A DNA stretch of 64,000 nucleotides from Hofstenia miamia. Taxonomy: Eukaryota > Xenacoelomorpha > Acoela. The position numbers and the translations under genes are program-made. Positions 21,467 through 33,450 of the stretch are shown one piece after another (within the stretch, counting starts at the first letter, position 1; each line of letters begins with the position of its first letter). The stretch covers positions 1,637,407 through 1,701,406 of the forward strand of contig SCFE01000105.1 of the NCBI GenBank assembly GCA_004352715.1, written 5' to 3'. Under the pieces are notes generated by a model. That model did not search any database. It saw nothing but the letters and a program-made list of their open reading frames with translations, and was not told where the DNA came from.

Positions 21467-22059
21467 CCGGGTGTTCCAAAAGTTTTAGTACAGAAATAAA
21501 AAAAAATGTTACAATAGATAACATATGATTCATGTTCTTGAAATACAAAAACATGATTTATGTCCAACGTTAAAAGGAAAGTTAGAAGAAACGTTTAGAC
21601 AATTATGAAAAGTTCATTGACACAACAATTCATTTATCGTTTATTCGAAGACCCCACCTTCTGCATCATGACAGAAATGAATCCTCTGCTGGAAATTTCT
21701 CATTGAATCGCGATATTGTTTTAGTGGAATAGCATGAAAAATTGCTTCAATTGCTTGTCTCAAATCGTTCAAGCTTGCAAAACGATGATTGTTTTCAAAA
21801 ACCAATGACTTGAAGGTGCAGCACGATTATATTTTTCTGTGAATATTCTCTGACTTTCAGCTAAGTTTTCAAAAGCAATACCCCAAGCACAGGAGTTGAC
21901 TTGTTCTTCAATAGAATACATTTGAAATTGAATGAATTCAGGCACCTGGTTCGAGAAGCAACTGATATCGATTAGAATCCGCAACGCTGGGTGACCTTTA
22001 GACACAATGGAATGAAAATTTCGATTTATTTTTTGTACTAAAACTTTTGGAACACCCGG
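21467..22059. mobile_element. Internally deleted mariner-like element
   Basis: Inverted ends CCGGGTGTTCCAAAAGT and its complement, flanked by TA on both sides as in Tc1/mariner insertions. 593 bases. On the minus strand the right half encodes a helix-turn-helix N-terminus (SIEEQVNS, then AESQRIFTEKYNRAAPS) and the left half, in broken frames, the transposase C-terminal tail (AISMLFH, then EISSRGF). The catalytic middle is missing. Confidence 0.8.
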
Positions 22060-22360
22060 TATATTCATTATTCTGAAGATTTTCACTACAACAATGGAAA
22101 AAGCATTGTCAGGGAAATTAAATAGTATACACTTTTTGACATGCTACCCAAAACAGAAAGGTTGATATTAACGAAATTCAACTATTCAATTTAAGGTTTA
22201 CTATTTCATATATCTACTTTCTTATGTCATTTTTATAATTAAATTTCAACATAGCAAACGTAACCAGTATACTATGAATGTTTGTTAACAATTACTAAAA
22301 CTGAATTATTTTTCCCTACCCCTATTCAAACATTACTAAGATTGAATAACACATATCTGC

Positions 22361-22436
22361 TCCGTGGTTCAGTAGATGAGGATGATTTTGAACACAGACT
22401 GTTGTCCAGTTAACTGATCCTAATCTCAATAGGAAA
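22361..22436 (+). other. tRNA-like segment inside hAT element 2, copy 1
   Basis: TCCGTGGTTCAGT, a D-arm-like opening, is followed by an anticodon-arm-like CAGACTGTTGTCCAG and a T-arm-like tail ending CTCAATAGGA. The matching segment in the other copy (41232-41310) is better preserved. Possibly a tRNA-derived (SINE-like) insertion in the ancestral hAT. Low confidence. Confidence 0.3.
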
Positions 22437-23763
22437 AATTTCCATTTTTTGTGGTAGGATGATCTTTAAAAAGTTCTTACTTTCTTATTTCTTAGTTATT
22501 CAACCAAAAACTTAGGCCTAATTCTTGCAGGCTTGAATCATGCCCAACTCAACTTTTAAGAAAATGTGCTCACTGAAGTTGAAAATTCTAGATTGAATTT
22601 TTCAAGAATAAATAATACTGATGTACAATTTCAAAACGTTGTTCAAGAAATTGTATAATATTCACAACAACTGTTGTGTAATAGTTTATTTTTTTCAATT
22701 TCAGCCCCTTTTTTCCAATAGCTCAGTCAAACCCCAGACCACCGCGGCTCCGACTTCAACTCCTGTTAGCAGAAGAGAGAACAGGACTGAGGATCATGCC
22801 GTATTAATACTGTGCGTCCACAAATTACCTTTAGTTACATTTTGTAACTTGCCATAATTTGAATTTAATACATTATTTCTCTATTGTTTTTCTAGCATTG
22901 CTATGTAATTCACCATATTTCACTACAGGTAAAAAATACAGAAACAGTGTCCAAATTATTTTCACATTTTGCAAAATATAATTTAATAAAAATTTCATTC
23001 AAAATTGCTATATTTCTCATGGCTAGTTTCGCTTTTGGCAATAATTGGAATGAAAATAATAGATAAGAAATCATAGCATAAGAACCAAGCATAACACATA
23101 AAAACTTTTTTAAAAGAAAAACCATCGTTGTGAGATAACAAACAAAATTACGAGTGCTTTATACTTCTGTTAGCACTAAGAAAAATCTAAGTTAAATGTT
23201 GCCAGAAATCGTAATCACTAAAAGCAAATTTGGTTCTGCATAGATACGTTATGTATAAGCTGTGATCATTGTTTAATATCTTTAGGTTTGACATCACAAT
23301 ACGAGGCGTGTAACAGAAAGATAGCAATGGTGCGAAATAGGGTTAATGTTATGCCTTTAATATAAAAAAGTGAATTCGTTAGTGGAAGCATAATGTATAT
23401 TTTGGTCATCAAACTGTGCTGTACACATGCAATAGCCAATACTGTATTAATTTACTGGCAGGACAATAATGATATTCGAATTGGGACTTTATTATGTTTC
23501 ACCTAGATTTTCATCCATTAATGCTTGTAAGAACGTTCTTAGTGAACCTAAATAATTGTAAATTATTGGTAATTTTTCTTCTTCTAAAGTATTCAATAGA
23601 TTAATCGATTTCCAATTATTGTAATAATTGCAATATCAATTAATTATTGCTTACCCCTGCAGATAGATTTGAAACAATGCTTAATATATATGTACTATGT
23701 TATCATATCAGCATACCTTTCATGAGGAATGGGTGCGCCTCTGGTAGTAGCTTTATTCTGTAT

Positions 23764-26700
23764 TCAACTGTCATATGCACAATACAAACTAAGAATAACA
23801 GTGTTTTTTAACATAGTCAGTTGCAACCTGCAGACAACGAATAATATGCATACACTTTTTTTAAAGTCAGTGACTTCACAAAAATCTGGTGATTGACGAA
23901 TTCTATTAGAGTGCCGAGTAGCATTTCCATTCACGATATCAGAACCTTCAGCAATAGGTGATATTTCGTCATCTGGAGGCAAATCAGTATCATAACAAAT
24001 CGGATTATCCAATTGTACAGATTTAAATGGTATGTTACTTCTACTAATTTTAGAAGTATGCCATCTGCGCCCATCAGACGTGGTAACTGTACTTCTGGTT
24101 GTATCGACTACCTTCTTTTGATTAGAATACATACTGGAAAGTTTAACTCCTTTTGGATTAAGAGTGCGCACTACATCACTCGGTTTACAGTTGTGTAAGT
24201 TTTTACTCTAGAATTATTAAAAACTTTTTTAGCAGATTTACGCAATCCTTGAGAAGCAACAGCATCTGTGGAAAATGTGGATTCTCCAATACCAAGACCA
24301 CCAAAAACATTCTTAATAGGATCAGGAAAATCTCTAGATTTCATTAGAAAAAATGGCGTTCGACCAGTAGATGAATGAATCAAAGACCGATCAGTTAGAA
24401 CCTTCCTTAAACCTTGTCTCCAAGAAAAACCTGTTTTTAAGTTCACCTTAATTAGGCGTAGTATAGTTTAATTTGAGTTTATCCAAGATACCAGATGCTC
24501 TGTAGTGGTAAACAGGGCCAAGCTGCATGGAAATATTTTTGTTTTTCGCAAAGGATTTAAACTCTTCAGACATCAATTGTCTGTCGTTGCCACACTTATA
24601 ATGATACGATGAAAACCCCATGTAGTAAATATTTTTCTTAAAAAGTCAAATATCACACTTGAAGATGGTGATTCACAAGGTAATACTTCAGCCCATTTAG
24701 TATTGCAGTCAACAATGACAACCAAGTAGTTAAACCCAATAGGATTTCCATTTAAAGGACCGACTATATCCATTTCTATCACATTCTACAACATCTCTGG
24801 AATTGCTGTTGGTATTTGTTATTTATCAAAACGTTTTAACGTTTTTCAGACTTCACAAGCTGAGCAATTTTTGACAAAATTTTCTATATCAGAGTTAACA
24901 CCAGGCCACCAACAAATTTCTCAATTTTTGTTTTGTCTTTACTATTCCTGTATGGCCATCATGTGCATACGCAAGGAGTTTATGACGCAAGGATTTAGGC
25001 GTAACAACTGAATTGGCTCTAACTAGAAACTGTCTTTTATAACTCATAGTTCATTTCTAATAGTAAAATAAGTTTTGAATTCATGTGAAAGGTCACGTCT
25101 GCTAGGCCATCCATTTATGTGAAAGTTAATAACCTTAACTAAAGTGGCCTCTTCAATATCATGCAAAGACAGTGAACTATTAATTTCTGGGGCAGGCATG
25201 TAGCAAATAATGCATTCATGTTCATTATTTGTGTCTAAACAAGCTTCAGATGACAGTAGCCGTGACACCATATCCGTCACAAGATACAGTTATAGGCAGA
25301 ACTGGATCATAGAAACTAAGTATTTCAGGATTTATCAAATAATTTTTAAGTACATCAAATGCGTAGTGCTTTTCATCACCCCAATACCATCTAGATTCTG
25401 GACTCTTTTCGTGTTAGATGGGTAAGATACTGCATGCCTTTTGCAACATCACGCGGTAAAAATCTCCGCAAATGGTTTATTACTACTAGCACATAACGAA
25501 CCTGTGAGACATTAGAAGGAGCGGACATTTTTCATGTCTTTCACATTCTCTTGAGGAATAGCTGTTCCCCTATTCAATATATCAAAGCCTAAAAATTTTG
25601 TCTTCAATACTAAAAAAGAACATTTTTCTAGTTTCACCTTCAATCCGAAGGCTCTTTAACGAGTAAAAAACATTTTTGAGTTCAGTTAAATGATGTTTCC
25701 GCGAATTTGTGCCAATGAGAATGTCATCTAACATCAATTTACTATCCTCACATCCGTCAGAACCATGTCCATTAGCCGCTAAAGCGTGTTAGGTAAAGCA
25801 GAAAGCCCATAGAAACCTCTTTTGTATCTGTGCAAACCACCTGGTACAGCAAACGCAGTTAGTTTTTGAGTATTGGGATCCATTTTTGAAAAATATTTAC
25901 AACCGCTAGGCATCTTAGATAAAGACTCTAAATTCGGCAAAGGATACCGATACTTCACAATGTTGTCATTAACCTTCCGTATATCAACATCAATTTTTAT
26001 TGACTTATCTGCTTTATATGTCACCACCGTTGGACTTATCTACTCTGCAGCGCTTGGTACACGCACGGACTCAATTATCCCCTGTGAGAGCATTCTATCT
26101 ATTTCAGTTTGTACTTGTTTTCGTACAGATAGTGGAATTGGTCTAGCCTTTTGTACAACTGGCTTTGCATTCGAGATCATCTCTGAGCGATGCTAATAAC
26201 CTTTAATAGTGCTTAGTTCCTCATTAAAGAGGTCAGAAAAACGTTTCACATCTGGGGACCCTTTCAGCGCATCCACATTAACTAGATGTACTGTTTCGTC
26301 TTTCACAAGGAAATATCGCAACTCAGGTAAACAATCCATGCCAAGTAAATTTTTACCTTTTTCTGTAACAATTATTTCTAAATATGTTTTAGTACCATGT
26401 TGTAGCATACCAGTAAAACACCCACAAATCGAAACAGGCATTTGACCATAGCCTGATAAGAACCTTGAAAACGGTGACAAAAGTTTGTTGCAATTCAAGC
26501 CATCAAAAGTAGCAAGATTAATAAGAGTCACTTNGGATACCGATACTTCACAATGTTGTCATTAACCTTCCGTATATCAACATCAATTTTTATTGACTTA
26601 TCTGCTTTATATGTCACCACCGTTGGACTTATCTACTCTGCAGCGCTTGGTACACGCACGGACTCAATTATCCCCTGTGAGAGCATTCTATCTATTTCAG

Positions 26701-27394
26701 TTTGTACTTGTTTTCGTACAGATAGTGGAATTGGTCTAGCCTTTTGTACAACTGGCTTTGCATTCGAGATCATCTCTGAGCGATGCTAATAACCTTTAAT
26801 AGTGCTTAGTTCCTCATTAAAGAGGTCAGAAAAACGTTTCACATCTGGGGACCCTTTCAGCGCATCCACATTAACTAGATGTACTGTTTCGTCTTTCACA
26901 AGGAAATATCGCAACTCAGGTAAACAATCCATGCCAAGTAAATTTTTACCTTTTTCTGTAACAATTATTTCTAAATATGTTTTAGTACCATGTTGTAGCA
27001 TACCAGTAAAACACCCACAAATCGAAACAGGCATTTGACCATAGCCTGATAAGAACCTTGAAAACGGTGACAAAAGTTTGTTGCAATTCAAGCCATCAAA
27101 AGTAGCAAGATTAATAAGAGTCACTTCTGAGCCAGTGTCAACAATCATTTTAGTACCAACACCATCAATTTTTACAACTATTTCACAAAGCTTCCCTTTT
27201 TCGGAATTGACATTAGAATTAGTGTGACTTAACCACTTTTCCTTAACACAATGGTCAGTAACATACAATACGTCAAGAGAATTAACACACTCCGTGGTTT
27301 CTTCACTAACTTGATTTGCTTTTTTTCTGTTGCAACTCTGGTAAAATGACCCTTTAATCGACAATTCATACATACCTTGTTTATAGCTAGACAA
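23764..27394 (-). pseudogene. Gypsy pol remnant (protease, RT, RNase H, integrase)
   Basis: In order along the minus strand: retropepsin with MIVDTGSEVTLI (27120-27180) and LLGMDCLPELRYFL; reverse transcriptase with SIKIDVDIRKVN, YFSKMDPN (motif A), RGFYGLSALPN and LDDILIGT (motif C region, near 25740); degraded RNase H; integrase with DIVGPLNG and DCNTKWAEVL (24573-24782), a TTDN step and a broken SEEFKSFAKN step; then GRTPFFLMKS and a C-terminal GPY/F-like segment (LNPKGVKLSSMY, 24171-23764). Stops and frameshifts separate most parts. The protease/early RT part appears twice (25942-26533 and 26535-27126) because of an assembly join. Confidence 0.9.
26534..27126. other. Duplicated assembly segment after a single N
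   Basis: 26535-27126 repeats 25942-26533 base for base as far as I can read (592 bases) and is joined by one N at 26534. Two overlapping contig ends were abutted without merging. Confidence 0.9.
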
Positions 27395-28138
27395 CTAGGA
27401 CTCTTTGCAATATTTCCATTTTTCTCGCAAGAATAACCTTTTATGTCATTATTTGCTGCTGAGATTTTCTCTTGAGCTGAAGACGCATGTGTAGCCGGCA
27501 TTCTATTTGATTGTTTGTTACATTTGGAAAACGAATTTCTTTTAATAATATTGGTATCGTATTCATTTTTAACGTCTGTTTCTTGATAAGAACTCTGCAA
27601 TAATTCGGCTTCTTTGAGTCTGGCATCAATTTGAAGTGCTATCATGATACACTCTGCTATGGTTTCACTTCAATCAATAACCTCTGTCGAATTTTGTCGC
27701 ACGAAGTCTTTTTTACCAATTGATCTCGTAACATGCCATTTTCAAAGGCGCCAAGAGAACATGTAGATGCTAATTCATGAAGGCTGTTAATATATTGATC
27801 GATACTTTCCTCTGCTCATTGTCTTCGCATGCGAAATCTGTATCGCTCTGCCACAATATTTCTATTGGGTACAAAAGTCTGTTTTAATCTGCTTAATAAT
27901 GCAGTAAACAATAGAGCATGATATTCTTGTTCGGTAATCGTAGCATAAAATATTCGTTCTCCTTCATTTCCAATACAATTCATAACTGCTTTCTTAACTT
28001 GACGGCTTCATTATCCAAATTTGCTTCAATAAAGAATTTACGTAATGATCGTTCCCATCTTTCCCATTGCACTCATGGTTAGCCTGGATTAGACAAATAC
28101 GGCTCTAGTTGACGAACAGCAAGACTATTTTGTATCAT
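27229..28138 (-). pseudogene. Gypsy gag remnant with zinc knuckle
   Basis: The first ATG is at 28138, about 65 bases inside the primer site. Broken frames give MIQNSLAVRQLEPYL, then a retrotransposon gag domain with VAERYRFRMRRQ, ESIDQYINSLHELA, MLRDQLV and IRQRLL. The C-terminal part holds SPSCLAINKVCMNC and RLKGHFTRV, a two-knuckle arrangement as in K02A2.6-type Gypsy Gag, with some Cys lost. Confidence 0.85.
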
Positions 28139-28202
28139 CTTTATTTGTAAAAAAATAAGTTTATTTGAACTTTATAAACACCCAAAAATTCTTTTTTATG
28201 CA

Positions 28203-28218
28203 CCTGTTGACTGCGCCA
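28203..28218 (-). promoter_or_regulatory. Gypsy primer binding site
   Basis: On the minus strand it reads TGGCGCAGTCAACAGG directly after the LTR end ...ATTACA. TGGCGCAGTC-type sites pair with the 3' end of a tRNA (serine- or arginine-type in many Gypsy elements) that primes minus-strand DNA. Confidence 0.85.
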
Positions 28219-28357
28219 TGTAATTTAATGCTCAATAAAAACGGTAGTAGTTTTATTCGGTACTCAATTGTATTCTGTGCAATACAAATTAGGAATAACA
28301 CTGTTTGTCAACATAGTCAGTTGCAACCTGCAAACAACAAACAATATGTATACGTCA
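28219..28357 (-). repeat. Gypsy 5' LTR (intact)
   Basis: 139 bases, plus-strand TGTAAT...GTCA, next to the primer site. It supplies the unoccupied target (GTAGTAGT) for the hAT insertion in the other LTR. Repeated near 30551-30690 by assembly redundancy. Confidence 0.85.
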
Positions 28358-28362
28358 GCAAC

Positions 28363-28861
28363 TTAACATCTAGGTCGTCCTTAAAATAAATGCTATGCAA
28401 TATTTCATTAAATAAGGGTTTCATTCAAAGCTGTCCAACACTAACAGTAACATTGAAAATCTTGCAAACTCTAAATTTTTAGCTTAATCTAACTGGGTGT
28501 TGCTCTGAATTACAAAAAATTATTCTGAAACCCAAGACTAACGGAGCCACTATAAAATTTAATAAAATTTTAGGAGTTCACTGCTTGCAAAATTTCATTA
28601 TTAAAAAGAAACGTGCGAGAATGGAATTTCTGCAAAAGCTCAAGGCAAAAGACCTCCACCGTGAAGGGGATATAGAGAAGACGCTAGCCAAAGCTGCCAC
28701 ATACTGAAACACAATGCCAACTACAATTAGTAGCGTCATCAATAGGGTTGAACAGTCCACCATTAGGCCATATTGTACAAATAATTTAAGTAGCACAGGG
28801 GAAATAAAGTTATTGTGCAGTACAATTTCTATCACAGAAAAAAACAATTGCATCGATTCAT
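28363..28861 (+). other. Right-hand flank of Gypsy, probable LINE 3' part
   Basis: Sequence continuing from the GCAAC target, expected to be the remainder of the Tx1-like LINE. Broken frames give a lysine-rich stretch (KKRARMEFLQKLKAKDL) but no diagnostic motif. The same sequence is repeated at 30919-31423. Confidence 0.4.
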
Positions 28862-29861
28862 NNNNNNNNNNNNNNNNNNNNNNNNNNNNNNNNNNNNNNN
28901 NNNNNNNNNNNNNNNNNNNNNNNNNNNNNNNNNNNNNNNNNNNNNNNNNNNNNNNNNNNNNNNNNNNNNNNNNNNNNNNNNNNNNNNNNNNNNNNNNNNN
29001 NNNNNNNNNNNNNNNNNNNNNNNNNNNNNNNNNNNNNNNNNNNNNNNNNNNNNNNNNNNNNNNNNNNNNNNNNNNNNNNNNNNNNNNNNNNNNNNNNNNN
29101 NNNNNNNNNNNNNNNNNNNNNNNNNNNNNNNNNNNNNNNNNNNNNNNNNNNNNNNNNNNNNNNNNNNNNNNNNNNNNNNNNNNNNNNNNNNNNNNNNNNN
29201 NNNNNNNNNNNNNNNNNNNNNNNNNNNNNNNNNNNNNNNNNNNNNNNNNNNNNNNNNNNNNNNNNNNNNNNNNNNNNNNNNNNNNNNNNNNNNNNNNNNN
29301 NNNNNNNNNNNNNNNNNNNNNNNNNNNNNNNNNNNNNNNNNNNNNNNNNNNNNNNNNNNNNNNNNNNNNNNNNNNNNNNNNNNNNNNNNNNNNNNNNNNN
29401 NNNNNNNNNNNNNNNNNNNNNNNNNNNNNNNNNNNNNNNNNNNNNNNNNNNNNNNNNNNNNNNNNNNNNNNNNNNNNNNNNNNNNNNNNNNNNNNNNNNN
29501 NNNNNNNNNNNNNNNNNNNNNNNNNNNNNNNNNNNNNNNNNNNNNNNNNNNNNNNNNNNNNNNNNNNNNNNNNNNNNNNNNNNNNNNNNNNNNNNNNNNN
29601 NNNNNNNNNNNNNNNNNNNNNNNNNNNNNNNNNNNNNNNNNNNNNNNNNNNNNNNNNNNNNNNNNNNNNNNNNNNNNNNNNNNNNNNNNNNNNNNNNNNN
29701 NNNNNNNNNNNNNNNNNNNNNNNNNNNNNNNNNNNNNNNNNNNNNNNNNNNNNNNNNNNNNNNNNNNNNNNNNNNNNNNNNNNNNNNNNNNNNNNNNNNN
29801 NNNNNNNNNNNNNNNNNNNNNNNNNNNNNNNNNNNNNNNNNNNNNNNNNNNNNNNNNNNNN
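28862..29861. other. Assembly gap (1000 N)
   Basis: Exactly 1000 N. The sequence after the gap (29862-30917) repeats 27528-28587, so the gap separates overlapping contigs and is probably not real missing sequence. Confidence 0.95.
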
Positions 29862-31423
29862 AAACGAATTTCTTTTAATAATATTGGTATCGTATTCATT
29901 TTTAACGTCTGTTTCTTGATAAGAACTCTGCAATAATTCGGCTTCTTTGAGTCTGGCATCAATTTGAAGTGCTATCATGATACACTCTGCTATGGTTTCA
30001 CTTCAATCAATAACCTCTGTCGAATTTTGTCGCACGAAGTCTTTTTTACCAATTGATCTCGTAACATGCCATTTTCAAAGGCGCCAAGAGAACATGTAGA
30101 TGCTAATTCATGAAGGCTGTTAATATATTGATTGATACTTTCCTCTGCTCATTGTCTTCGCATGCGAAATCTGTATCGCTCTGCCACAATATTTCTATTG
30201 GGTACAAAAGTCTGTTTTAATCTGCTTAATAATGCAGTAAACAATAGAGCATGATATTCTTGTTCGGTAATCGTAGCATAAAATATTCGTTCTCCTTCAT
30301 TTCCAATACAATTCATAACTGCTTTCTTAACTTGACGGCTTCATTATCCAAATTTGCTTCAATAAAGAATTTACGTAATGATCGTTCCCATCTTTCCCAT
30401 TGCACTCATGGTTAGCCTGGATTAGACAAATACGGCTCTAGTTGACGAACAGCAAGACTATTTTGTATCATCTTTATTTGTAAAAAAATAAGTTTATTTG
30501 AACTTTATAAACACCCAAAAATTCTTTTTTATGCACCTGTTGACTGCGCCATGTAATTTAATGCTCAATAAAAACGGTAGTAGTTTTATTCGGTACTCAA
30601 TTGTATTCTGTGCAATACAAATTAGGAATAACACTGTTTGTCAACATAGTCAGTTGCAACCTGCAAACAACAAACAATATGTATACGTCAGCAACTTAAC
30701 ATCTAGGTCGTCCTTAAAATAAATGCTATGCAATATTTCATTAAATAAGGGTTTCATTCAAAGCTGTCCAACACTAACAGTAACATTGAAAATCTTGCAA
30801 ACTCTAAATTTTTAGCTTAATCTAACTGGGTGTTGCTCTGAATTACAAAAAATTATTCTGAAACCCAAGACTAACGGAGCCACTATAAAATTTAATAAAA
30901 TTTTAGGAGTTCACTGCNCAGCAACTTAACATCTAGGTCGTCCTTAAAATAAATGCTATGCAATATTTCATTAAATAAGGGTTTCATTCAAAGCTGTCCA
31001 ACACTAACAGTAACATTGAAAATCTTGCAAACTCTAAATTTTTAGCTTAATCTAACTGGGTGTTGCTCTGAATTACAAAAAATTATTCTGAAACCCAAGA
31101 CTAACGGAGCCACTATAAAATTTAATAAAATTTTAGGAGTTCACTGCTTGCAAAATTTCATTATTAAAAAGAAACGTGCGAGAATGGAATTTCTGCAAAA
31201 GCTCAAGGCAAAAGACCTCCACCGTGAAGGGGATATAGAGAAGACGCTAGCCAAAGCTGCCACATACTGAAACACAATGCCAACTACAATTAGTAGCGTC
31301 ATCAATAGGGTTGAACAGTCCACCATTAGGCCATATTGTACAAATAATTTAAGTAGCACAGGGGAAATAAAGTTATTGTGCAGTACAATTTCTATCACAG
31401 AAAAAAACAATTGCATCGATTCA
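29862..31423. other. Redundant assembly sequence
   Basis: 29862-30917 repeats 27528-28587 (end of gag, primer site, 5' LTR, flank). After an N at 30918, 30919-31423 repeats 28356-28861. New sequence starts at about 31424. The apparent second gag/LTR is therefore not a second element. Confidence 0.85.
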
Positions 31424-32087
31424 TTCTATCGGTACAATCTTATAACAAAAATGGTCAGGTCAGCAAAAATATGCCGAAAATATGCAATATTATTTTTATG
31501 TTAAGAAAAAATACCTGGCAAACTTCAAATATGTAAATATATTGCTCACAAATATAGATACAAAGGATTAATAAAGCAGTTTAAATTTCTGCATACGGTT
31601 AATAAATTCTTTTGCATAGATGTATTTGAAGGAATGTGGAGATCCGAAATGTATTGGTAAAAATCAATTGCAACATGACGTCACACAATTCGGTAAATAT
31701 ACTGTAAACCTATGCATAAAAAACACGAGATTTACGTAACTTCACAGGTAACAAGTCAACGACTTGGTTTACGGTCATGTTAACATAAAACGCCACTTTT
31801 TAATGCTGCTGTTTACGGTTACATTTTCACTTGTTAACGTATTGAATTTAGATCACTTCCCAAATTGTAACAGAATTATTATTAATAAAACTATTTTTAT
31901 GAAATTTCCTTGGTTTTCTAACATGCAATATTTTGGAACTCACACAGAAATATTACAAGTTTTTATATTGAAACCATTGACACGCAGGCTTGCGCACAAT
32001 ATACATACTCAAATTAAATACCGATCAATTTTTTTAGCAAAATACCGCGGTATCGGTATCGGTATACCGCCGGGTCCTAGTATTCAC

Positions 32088-33450
32088 CTGTACACAACAA
32101 TTTGTAAGCATTGGCGAAACACTTATGCACTTTTTAAGAATGATGAAGCAGCCTTAAGTAAAATAATCACAATAGCATCTGTGCATATATCTTATGCATT
32201 TGCAATAAGCTGACTGATTTTAAGAAACATTACATGAGTTTTATGCATGTTTTCAACTGGCCAAATTTCTGAACACAAGTGCAGTAAGGCAAGCATTGAT
32301 TAAATCCGATTGGAATTGTCATATTGGCTATCTTAAACTTTAGCTGTTACGTTGACACCATTTTCGTTGTTTATATTTAAATGTGAAACATTTTCTTGCA
32401 GTTTTCTCGCATGTCATGCCTTTTGGTTGAAATTTAAAAAGTAGAGAGCTGTTTAAGTGATTGCATGCAGAAAAATAAGATGAAATGTTACAATATATTG
32501 CTATAGTTATTGGCTGCAGTTTGCAACAAAAAACAATCATTTAATGGTGACAAATTAACAAGCTCGTCGATAGAACGAGAGCAGTTGTTCAAAAAAGAGA
32601 AATGCTGCAGTCAATTTCCAAATCTGACAGATTGCATTTTATAATCACAAGAATGCAAACTCTGATATTGTTAATGGACTATAAGAACACGGAAAAAGAG
32701 ATCATCTGAGATACAGGTAGCAATAATACTTATTTCATGTGTCATAATGGTGGCCAAGACTGAAAAATCCCATTTAAAGCAAATCAAAGCAAGTCCCAAA
32801 ATTTTTGCAATGAATGTGCTAATAAGATACATAAGCAAGCTTCAAAAATTGCTCACAGTGATGAGTCCTGTTATGCTGCAAAGCATGACTATGAAAACAC
32901 TATTTTTATAGCCTGAATATAACGCTTAAATAGATGAAACAAGTTTAAGCATGTTGTTTAGGTAAATGTACGGACATACACATCCTCTACAGTGGCGTTT
33001 TTAGCCTGATTAATAGAGTAGAGAATTGTAGAAAGCACATTGAAGTACCACAGAATGTACTATAACAAACAAATCATATTGATGAATTTAAAAATCCAAT
33101 CACCTGAATGTCATAGATTACTGGCCACCTGAATTTCCTGCTTTGAATACAATAAAAATTGTTTGCAGTCAAAAATTCGTTAAATCCATTTACAAATGTT
33201 AGTATGCAATCCATATTGACTATTCATGACAACTGTACAACTCCTGGATAAAGCATTTGAAGAACACTAGCAACTAAAAAATACTTTGGTCAAAAGTTTC
33301 CAAAAAGGATTGAATTTTAGTCTTTGCCTTCAAATAGATAAGACATGCAAGCATATAACGCATTCAATAAATAGCTTATAGCTTCTACAGCATTTTGAAT
33401 TCGATTTCAAACAATTACAGAACTTGTAACTATTTCACACAACAAGAAAT
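32088..33450. other. No gene seen
   Basis: AT-rich sequence right of the outer hAT target copy. Short open frames (for example 32340-32540) show no motif or conservation. Confidence 0.5.

Larger units (their letters stand above)
21019..23743. mobile_element. hAT element 2 (CAGGGGCGCACCC ends) inside the Gypsy LTR
   Basis: Begins CAGGGGCGCACCC, ends GGGTGCGCCTCTG, flanked by perfect 8-bp duplications GTAGTAGC (21011-21018 and 23744-23751). It is 2725 bases including a mariner and a 315-base internal duplication. No intact transposase is seen; the small frame at 22621-22857 contains a Thr/Pro-rich stretch after a TTTCAATTTCAG acceptor-like site and might be a remnant of its N-terminal exon. 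A partial second copy lies at 40734-41460. Confidence 0.9.
20991..23854 (-). repeat. Gypsy 3' LTR, split by hAT element
   Basis: The pieces 20991-21018 and 23752-23854 together match the intact LTR at 28219-28357. The insertion point duplicates GTAGTAGC; the intact LTR reads GTAGTAGT once at the same place. A purine-rich CTTTAAAAAAAG on the minus strand just inside the LTR fits a polypurine tract. Confidence 0.85.
20991..28357 (-). mobile_element. Full-length but dead Ty3/Gypsy retrotransposon
   Basis: Flanked by the 5-bp target duplication GCAAC (20986-20990 and 28358-28362). LTRs start TGTAAT on the plus strand. The high-coordinate LTR (28219-28357) is the 5' LTR because it abuts the primer binding site; gag and pol run leftward. 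The 3' LTR is split by an hAT element. Stops and frameshifts occur throughout gag and pol, so it is inactive. It landed inside the Tx1-like LINE. A 592-base part of pol is duplicated by an assembly join at 26534. Confidence 0.9.
18278..32079. mobile_element. Outer hAT-type element enclosing the transposon nest
   Basis: Left end TAGGGCCCGGTGGTAT and right end ATACCGCCGGGTCCTA are inverted with two mismatches over 16 bases, and both carry a subterminal CCGCGGTATCGGTAT. Flanks are ATATTCAC (18270-18277) and GTATTCAC (32080-32087), 8 bases with one mismatch, as expected for hAT. The 13.8-kb apparent length is inflated by later insertions (LINE, Gypsy, hAT-2, mariner) and by redundant assembly sequence. 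No transposase of its own is recognised. That the two ends belong to one insertion is an inference from termini plus flanks. Confidence 0.6.

Noticed and set aside
28578-29978. Long open frames across 28862-29861
   Set aside because: Open through N only; the ends are Gypsy gag on one side and LINE flank on the other.
29862-30917. Second Gypsy element with its own gag and LTR
   Set aside because: Identical to 27528-28587 and placed directly after a 1000-N gap; best explained as redundant contig sequence.
31764-32213. 149-residue plus-strand frame
   Set aside because: Hydrophobic and Asn-rich without motif, and it runs across the right terminus and target copy of the outer hAT.
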